9,968 bases of DNA, from contig JAWOHX010000146.1 of the NCBI GenBank assembly GCA_046484975.1, forward strand, positions 1 through 9,968, in the 5' to 3' direction. Below, in pieces: positions 6,941-9,968 of the stretch. Source of the stretch: JAWOHX01 sp046484975 (lineage in GTDB: Bacteria; Bacillota; Clostridia; DUPQ01). A program made the translations under genes and the position numbers. Position 1 is the stretch's first letter. Each line of letters opens with the position of its first letter. The notes beneath the pieces are model-generated. The model was not told the DNA's origin and did not search any database. It saw only the letters and a list, made by a program, of their open reading frames with translations.

Positions 6941-7187
6941 ATTCCGCAGTATACGGCAGAAGCGCAATCTGTCTGGCCCGTTTGATGGCTACTGTGAGCT
7001 CTCTCTGGTGCCTTGCGCAGGTCCCTGTCATCCTCCTGGGCTGGATTTTTCCCCTTTCGGAAACAAACCGCCTGAGTTTTATGGAATCCTTGTAATTGAT
7101 TTCTGTCACCTTGTCCGCACAGAACTGGCAGACCTTCCTTTTTGGTTTGCGGTATTTGAATTCTCTCCTGTCGTTCATATCACTCAT
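6939..7187 (-). CDS. rpsR: Small ribosomal subunit protein bS18, zinc-ribbon type
   Basis: Forms a heterodimer with bS6 on the platform of the 30S subunit. The 82-residue product has the family core INYKDSIKLRRFVSERGKI (30-48) and the ending RARQIALLPYT. It keeps the cysteine set C20-x2-C23 and C57-x2-H60, the zinc-binding form of S18 that many bacteria have lost. Start choice: AAAGGAG upstream stands ten bases from the ATG at 7185-7187 but only one base from the ATG at 7194-7196, so the inner start is preferred; the longer form would add MRT. It follows ssb in the standard rpsF-ssb-rpsR order and ends in a terminator. Confidence 0.95.
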   Translation of the reverse strand: MSDMNDRREFKYRKPKRKVCQFCADKVTEINYKDSIKLRRFVSERGKIQPRRMTGTCARHQRELTVAIKRARQIALLPYTAE

Positions 7188-7224
7188 GGTTCTCATTCTC
7201 CTTTCTATGATTTTTCATCGGATG

Positions 7225-7647
7225 TCAAAATGGCAGATTGTCGTCATCATCCACATTGATGAAGCCCTCAGCCTCTGTCTGGTTGTCGGAAGAGCCTGCA
7301 TTGGCCTCGTTCGACTGGTCTTCGTTTCCTCTTTTGCTGTCAGCAAAAAATGCATCCTCCACAATGACTTCGGTGGTGTAGACCGTCCGGCCGTCCTTCT
7401 CGTATTTTCCGGTCTGGATCCTGCCGACGACGGCTATCTGGCTTCCTTTCCGGAAGTAGTTCTTGCAGAACTCGGCGGTCTTGCCCCATGCGATCATATT
7501 GATGAAATCGGCCTGCCTTTCCTCCCCCTGTTTTGTGAACCTTCTGTTCACCGCCAGGGTGAAGCTGCATACGGGCACCGTGTTGGTGTTCGTGTACCTC
7601 AGTTCAGGGTCTCTGGTCAATCTACCCATCAAAATGGCTTTGTTCAT
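7225..7647 (-). CDS. ssb: Single-stranded DNA-binding protein
   Basis: Coats single-stranded DNA during replication, repair and recombination and recruits partner proteins. The 140 residues comprise an OB-fold domain (about 1-105) starting MNKAILMGRLTRDPELRYT and containing FINMIAWGKTAEF (48-60, with the DNA-stacking W54) and VVGRIQTGKY (73-82); a short polar, flexible linker (about 106-130); and the acidic tail DDDDNLPF, the conserved partner-binding tip. Start: the ATG at 7645-7647 has AGGTGA (7653-7658) five to six bases upstream; an in-frame GTG at 7654-7656 has no site and would add MTQ. It lies 12 bases after the rpsF stop. Confidence 0.97.
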   Translation of the reverse strand: MNKAILMGRLTRDPELRYTNTNTVPVCSFTLAVNRRFTKQGEERQADFINMIAWGKTAEFCKNYFRKGSQIAVVGRIQTGKYEKDGRTVYTTEVIVEDAFFADSKRGNEDQSNEANAGSSDNQTEAEGFINVDDDDNLPF

Positions 7648-7659
7648 CTGCGTCACCTG

Positions 7660-7947
7660 CTAATCTTGAATTTTTACAATCAAGCCTTTCATGATTCCTT
7701 CGGTTATCCTGTACTGCCTTTCCAGCAGGAGAGGCACCTCGGGTCCCGCGCTGAACTCGATGAGCACATAATAGCCTTCGTTTTTGAACTGGATGGGGTA
7801 GGCAAGCCTTCTCTTTCCCCACTCGTCCACTTTGTCGACGGTTCCCCCGTCGCTTTCGATTTCTGCTTTGATTTTCTCGATGATGCTTTTTTGGACTTCT
7901 TCCTCAAGCGTGTTGTCGATTATGAAAATCGCCTCGTATTTTCTCAT
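7660..7947 (-). CDS. rpsF: Small ribosomal subunit protein bS6
   Basis: Binds 16S rRNA as a dimer with bS18 and, with it, represses its own operon in several bacteria. The 95 residues are typical: MRKYEAIFIIDNTL at the N-terminus, DEWGKRRLAYPIQ (41-53) with the family's WGKR.LAYPI signature, and GYYVLIEF (58-65). The ATG at 7945-7947 is preceded by a near-perfect AAGGAGGTGA site, which fixes the start; the frame is open to 8004 but that extension covers the leader hairpin and is not coding. First gene of rpsF-ssb-rpsR. Confidence 0.97.
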   Translation of the reverse strand: MRKYEAIFIIDNTLEEEVQKSIIEKIKAEIESDGGTVDKVDEWGKRRLAYPIQFKNEGYYVLIEFSAGPEVPLLLERQYRITEGIMKGLIVKIQD

Positions 7948-7961
7948 TCTTTCACCTCCTT

Positions 7962-7995
7962 TTGGACTAACGGCTCCTTTCGGAGCAAGGACCAA
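7962..7995 (-). promoter_or_regulatory. Candidate S6:S18 operon leader hairpin
   Basis: In the 5' untranslated region of rpsF, on the minus strand, an outer stem TTGG/CCAA (7992-7995 with 7962-7965) encloses an asymmetric internal loop and an inner stem GCTCC/GGAGC (7982-7986 with 7973-7977) capped by a GAAA tetraloop. The 3' side of the internal loop carries CCG next to the inner stem. A CCG in a bulge of a hairpin before rpsF is the hallmark of the described S6:S18-binding leader, which imitates the 16S rRNA site of bS18 and lets the complex repress the operon. The hairpin is seen directly; the regulatory role is inferred from position and the CCG. Confidence 0.6.
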
Positions 7996-8006
7996 TGCTG
8001 GCAAGT

Positions 8007-8035
8007 ATTATATACCATTCCTCCCCACAGCACAA
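8007..8035 (-). promoter_or_regulatory. Promoter of the rpsF-ssb-rpsR operon
   Basis: On the minus strand a consensus -10 TATAAT (8007-8012) is separated by 17 bases from TTGTGC (8030-8035), a weak -35. The predicted start is near 8000, just upstream of the S6:S18-like leader and about 50 bases before the rpsF start. No other good -10 lies closer to the gene. Confidence 0.65.
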
Positions 8036-8091
8036 GATGAATTGGGAATCTTTCCCTTTTGTTTGAAATTTACCGCAGGAACGGGCCATGC

Positions 8092-8123
8092 CACATCGCA
8101 TTTACGCCTATGCTGCGATGGTG
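8092..8123. repeat. Inverted repeat after the gene remnant
   Basis: CACATCGCA (8092-8100) pairs with TGCGATGGTG (8114-8123), leaving one bulged G (8120) and a 13-base loop. No T run follows on either strand, so it is not a standard terminator. It lies about 10 bases beyond the stop of the minus-strand gene tail and may be its old 3' hairpin, or unrelated. Confidence 0.4.
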
Positions 8124-8133
8124 CCAGAACGCG

Positions 8134-8241
8134 TCAGCGGGTCAAGTCATGAGCAATCTCCTTCAGGTCTTCCTTGGATTTGACTTTCAGGATCGCCCTG
8201 GTGGAATTGGATGCCAGTCGTGAACGTGCAGTCGGAGGGGT
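8134..8241 (-). pseudogene. Start-less 3' tail of an unidentified gene
   Basis: On the minus strand a 35-codon frame ends in TGA (8134-8136). Its distal part, RLASNSTRAILKVKSKED followed by LKEIAHDLTR, has the codon usage and composition of the housekeeping genes here (AAG, CTG, GAC, ACC rich) and looks like a natural amphipathic protein end. Upstream the frame reads TPPTARS and meets a TGA at 8242-8244, with no ATG, GTG or TTG in between and no ribosome binding site. I read it as the C-terminal remnant of a resident gene cut off near 8225-8240. The family is not recognised, and chance coding is possible. Confidence 0.4.
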
Positions 8242-8300
8242 TCATACAAACGCACCCGTGGTCTAAGCCGATGATTATATTCTGCAGGCATTCTACTTGC

Positions 8301-8337
8301 ATAAACAAAAAGCCGTGGATCATTCCTGATCCACAGC
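8301..8337 (-). terminator. Intrinsic terminator downstream of the lipoprotein gene
   Basis: On the minus strand an 11-bp stem (8327-8337 with 8312-8322; core GTGGATCA/TGATCCAC) with a GGAA loop is followed by TTTTTGTTT. The third pair is U-G when read from the minus strand but a C-A mismatch from the plus strand, and the T run is also on the minus strand, so the orientation is clear. It is about 90 bases past the lipoprotein stop and shields the rpsF promoter from read-through. Confidence 0.85.
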
Positions 8338-8428
8338 CTAATATTGAACCTCTCGAATGTGGAATGAGAATCATTGATATCCTTCTCACCAAATCCTTTG
8401 CCTTCTCGACTCTCTAAGGATACTCTTA

Positions 8429-9025
8429 TTATTCTATAGGCTTATGTGTAGTAGAAAAAGTCGCTTTAACAGATGAACTCCAGGCTGCTGTGGCGTCAAC
8501 AGATATCTTAACCTGATGAGCATCAGCTGGTATGATTGCAGTAAAATGATACTCATGGATGCTGTCAGAACCAATTCTAAAAATTTCAGTATCTACCGCA
8601 TATTTCCCCTGAGGTTCCTCTTTGCTTCTATAGTGGATAAAAATTCGTGCCAATATCTCTGCATTGCTTGTGGTATTCCTGTTTTGGATGATTCCCCATA
8701 GCTGAACCGTGGTGCCAGGCATAAATTCGCCGTGATCATAGCCGTGATATGCTTGAGAGCAAGTTGTACAAGCCCCAAGAGTTACACCGCTTACATTGTA
8801 GGTTAGCTGAGGTCCTGTTGCTATATCGCTTTCCACCGATCCACTCTCAACCAATTCCTGTTGCGGCGAGCCTGTAGTTTCCAAATCAGAATCCTCCCCA
8901 AGCGTTCCGTTTGTTTCTTGCGTATTATCTGAGTTTTTTTCTGATGAAAATCCGCCGTTGCACCCACTTAGAAGAATCATCAAGACAAAACATGCTGATA
9001 ACACTTTTTTTGTTGTTTCATTCAT
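8429..9025 (-). CDS. Putative lipoprotein of unknown function with a CxxC motif
   Basis: The 198-residue product starts MNETTKKVLS, has a hydrophobic signal segment (about 8-20) and the lipobox LLSGC with the lipidated cysteine at 22, so it should be anchored on the outer face of the membrane. Residues 23-70 are a polar, low-complexity Ser/Glu/Asp/Thr/Asn linker. The globular part (about 72-198) is predicted to be mostly beta and contains CTTC (86-89) followed by H94 and H98, a possible metal or disulfide site; I recognise no family. Start: the ATG at 9023-9025 has AGGAG seven bases upstream; an ATG at 9038-9040 contains that site within its own codons. The gene is visibly AT-richer than its neighbours (TAT, AAT and ATA codons), suggesting acquisition. 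It has its own terminator. Confidence 0.85.
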   Translation of the reverse strand: MNETTKKVLSACFVLMILLSGCNGGFSSEKNSDNTQETNGTLGEDSDLETTGSPQQELVESGSVESDIATGPQLTYNVSGVTLGACTTCSQAYHGYDHGEFMPGTTVQLWGIIQNRNTTSNAEILARIFIHYRSKEEPQGKYAVDTEIFRIGSDSIHEYHFTAIIPADAHQVKISVDATAAWSSSVKATFSTTHKPIE

Positions 9026-9040
9026 TTTGTTACTCCTCAT

Positions 9041-9068
9041 ATAATAGTTTTTAGTCCATTAATGTAAA
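9041..9068 (-). promoter_or_regulatory. Possible promoter of the lipoprotein gene
   Basis: On the minus strand TTTACA (9063-9068, five of six to the -35 consensus) and TATTAT (9041-9046, five of six to the -10) are 16 bases apart. The problem is position: the predicted start of transcription would fall at or inside the AGGAG ribosome binding site, giving an almost leaderless message. The match is good but the location is doubtful. Confidence 0.35.
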
Positions 9069-9074
9069 TAACGA

Positions 9075-9102
9075 TGAAGAATTATCTTTTGTTTGAAGAA
9101 TT
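9075..9102. repeat. 9-bp direct repeat, possible operator
   Basis: TGAAGAATT occurs at 9075-9083 and again at 9094-9102, 19 bases start to start, close to two helical turns. The copy nearer the lipoprotein gene ends six bases before its candidate -35 box, the usual place for an activator that binds in tandem. Regulatory meaning is inferred only from this geometry. Confidence 0.4.
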
Positions 9103-9198
9103 TTGACGATATTTCATATTTTACCATGCATATCACATCCCTGCAAGTTTTCGACATGAAAGAACAAGATGGACCTTGCTTTGGGAATCAATGTTTGT

Positions 9199-9227
9199 TT
9201 GATATTCCCCTGGAAAAGTGCTAAAAT
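9199..9227 (+). promoter_or_regulatory. Sigma-A-like promoter of the 119-residue protein gene
   Basis: TTGATA (9199-9204) and TAAAAT (9222-9227), each five of six to consensus, are separated by the ideal 17 bases. The predicted start near 9234 leaves a leader of about 28 bases containing the ribosome binding site of the gene at 9262. Confidence 0.75.
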
Positions 9228-9261
9228 GCTGTTGAGAACATCCTGTTAAGGGAGAATTCCC

Positions 9262-9621
9262 ATGGTCGGACGCCCCCTGCCGGTGGATTCCGGCATCACC
9301 TTCGAAATGGTCAGGAAAAATAATCTGGTCCGTGCATTCGCTGTCATCAATCATGAAATTTCATACACCCAGGCGCAGAAAAAGAGCCTGGAGATCATGC
9401 TGGATGCTGAGACATTAAGGTTCTATGAAGACAAGGGGGATCTCACCATCGACACCCTCGATGATTACCTCCGGTTCCGGGATTCCGTCATCTATCGGAT
9501 CCGGGCCTGTGATGACCTTCTCCGGGAGCTTTCCGGAAAAAAGAAGGAGATCTCAAGGCAGATTCTCTTTTGCCGGAAAAAAATCCAGGACATTGCCCTG
9601 TCGAAGACAAGGCGCTGCTGA
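9262..9621 (+). CDS. Unrecognised 119-residue protein, mostly helical
   Basis: The ATG at 9262 has AAGGGAG (9248-9254) seven bases upstream and a strong promoter behind it, so translation is well supported. The product has no signal peptide and no membrane segment. After a short start (MVGRPLPVDSGITFEMV) it looks almost wholly alpha-helical and highly charged; residues about 65-115 (YLRFRDSVIYRI to KKIQDI) have heptad-like hydrophobic spacing that suggests a coiled coil. Three cysteines (83, 104, 119) show no metal-site pattern. Codon usage resembles the housekeeping genes, unlike the lipoprotein. I do not recognise a family. It precedes manA on the same strand by 81 bases and is divergent from the lipoprotein gene; neither neighbour gives a clear clue to its role. 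Confidence 0.8.
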   Translation: MVGRPLPVDSGITFEMVRKNNLVRAFAVINHEISYTQAQKKSLEIMLDAETLRFYEDKGDLTIDTLDDYLRFRDSVIYRIRACDDLLRELSGKKKEISRQILFCRKKIQDIALSKTRRC

Positions 9622-9645
9622 AACCACAGGTCATGTGTGTGAAGG

Positions 9646-9675
9646 TTGTGGCCGTTCAGGGACATATGATAGAAT
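9646..9675 (+). promoter_or_regulatory. Candidate promoter of manA
   Basis: TAGAAT (9670-9675) is preceded by TG one base away, an extended -10 form, and a weak -35 TTGTGG (9646-9651) lies 18 bases upstream. It falls in the gap between the 119-residue gene and manA, about 27 bases before the manA start. No terminator is visible in the gap, so manA may also be reached by read-through. Confidence 0.4.
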
Positions 9676-9702
9676 ATCCGGATGAAGCTTACGGGAGGCC
9701 AT

Positions 9703-9968
9703 ATGAAATATTATCCATTGAAGTTCGAGCCTGTGTTTAAAAGCATCCTTTGGGGAGGCCGGAACTTGGAAAAACTCGGTAAAACCCTTCCACCCGGAAA
9801 GATTGCCGAAAGCTGGGAGATTTCCGCCCATCCCGTCCGGATGGGCAGGGTGTCAAACGGTATTTTCAGGGGAATGACCCTGGAGAAGCTGGCCGACACC
9901 CACTGGGAGGAAATCCTCGGTTCTTCCCGGACTGCTGGAAGCCCCGGGAAATTCCCCCTTCTCATCAA
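9703..9968 (+). CDS. manA: Class I mannose-6-phosphate isomerase, N-terminal part, cut by window edge
   Basis: Interconverts fructose 6-phosphate and mannose 6-phosphate, linking mannose use and mannosylated polymer synthesis to glycolysis; zinc-dependent cytosolic enzyme. Only 88 codons and part of the next are in the window. The start MKYYPLKFEPVFKSILWGG, the following GGRNLEKL, IAESWEIS (34-41) and FPLLIK at the edge are typical of the short Bacillota type I isomerase (about 310-320 residues). The cupin zinc ligands lie beyond FPLLIK and cannot be checked. The ATG at 9703-9705 has GGGAGG four bases upstream. The frame is open and shows no damage. Confidence 0.9.
   Translation, partial: MKYYPLKFEPVFKSILWGGRNLEKLGKTLPPGKIAESWEISAHPVRMGRVSNGIFRGMTLEKLADTHWEEILGSSRTAGSPGKFPLLI

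Larger units (their letters stand above)
8036..8428. other. 393-bp interval without an intact gene
   Basis: From right to left it holds an apparently non-coding AT-rich stretch after the lipoprotein stop (8338-8428), a minus-strand terminator (8301-8337), more non-coding sequence (8242-8300), a start-less gene tail (8134-8241) and an imperfect hairpin (8092-8123). Open frames of 68-81 codons exist on both strands across 8147-8417, but they have no ribosome binding site, contain the terminator hairpin and show no family resemblance, so they are not called. Confidence 0.6.

Noticed and set aside
6386..6967. 193-codon version of rplI starting at 6967
   Set aside because: The extra 44 codons run through the promoter, the terminator and the end of rpsR; the ATG at 6835 has GGAGG and matches where bL9 begins.
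7660..8004. 114-codon version of rpsF starting at 8004
   Set aside because: The extension covers the leader hairpin; the ATG at 7947 has a near-perfect ribosome binding site and matches where bS6 begins.
7096..8040. 314-codon plus-strand open frame across ssb and rpsF
   Set aside because: Antisense to rpsR, ssb, rpsF, the leader and the promoter; no coding signal.
8043..8060. GGGAA/TTCCC hairpin followed by TTTT on the plus strand
   Set aside because: Only five pairs and a 3-base loop, with no plus-strand gene upstream to terminate.
8147..8392. 81-codon minus-strand frame between rpsF and the lipoprotein gene
   Set aside because: Contains the lipoprotein terminator, lacks a ribosome binding site and resembles no protein. 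Part of it is the shifted frame of the gene remnant.
8211..8417. 68-codon plus-strand frame
   Set aside because: No ribosome binding site; spans the terminator hairpin in antisense.
9133..9354. 73-codon minus-strand frame across the divergent region
   Set aside because: Overlaps the supported plus-strand promoter and gene start at 9199-9262; no ribosome binding site.
1..9968. CRISPR array, transposase, tRNA or rRNA
   Set aside because: No regularly spaced repeats, cloverleaf-like segments or transposase motifs were seen on either strand.

Overview
The window reads as the chromosome of a Gram-positive anaerobe-type bacterium (Bacillota, most likely class Clostridia). The evidence is the gene neighbourhood (rpsF-ssb-rpsR, rplI-dnaB, tilS-hpt-ftsH), strong AGGAGG-type ribosome binding sites, sigma-A-like promoters, intrinsic terminators with T tracts, and an S-box (SAM-I) riboswitch in front of metK. 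GC content looks moderate (low to mid 50s % by eye) except for one AT-richer patch around 8240-9200. I cannot name a genus from sequence alone.

Positions 1-8035 are almost entirely minus-strand housekeeping genes. Transcription runs from high to low coordinates. First comes an rpsF-ssb-rpsR unit: promoter near 8007-8035, a hairpin leader resembling the S6:S18 regulatory element at 7962-7995, and a terminator at 6915-6940 that overlaps the rpsR stop. Immediately after it a new extended -10 promoter (6867-6895) starts the tightly packed series rplI-dnaB-tilS-hpt-ftsH, with a 3-nt gap, a 4-nt overlap and a 16-nt overlap between successive members. Only 12 nt after the ftsH stop lies a SAM-I riboswitch aptamer (1184-1264) and its intrinsic terminator (1152-1177), controlling metK, which runs off the left edge with about 380 codons visible. 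The set covers ribosome assembly, replication fork helicase and SSB, tRNA-Ile2 lysidine formation, purine salvage, membrane proteolysis and SAM synthesis.

Positions 8036-9261 are the accessory part. A start-less gene tail (8134-8241) sits upstream of rpsF. It is followed by an AT-richer, apparently acquired lipoprotein gene (8429-9025, minus) with its own terminator, a possible promoter and a 9-bp direct repeat placed like an operator.

From 9199 the plus strand takes over. A well-formed promoter drives an unrecognised 119-residue protein (9262-9621), followed by the first 88 codons of a class I mannose-6-phosphate isomerase (9703 to the right edge).

I see no CRISPR array, transposase, tRNA or rRNA. 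The most interesting observations are the unusually compact metK riboswitch, which seems to have lost helix P4, and the two unrecognised genes on the right.
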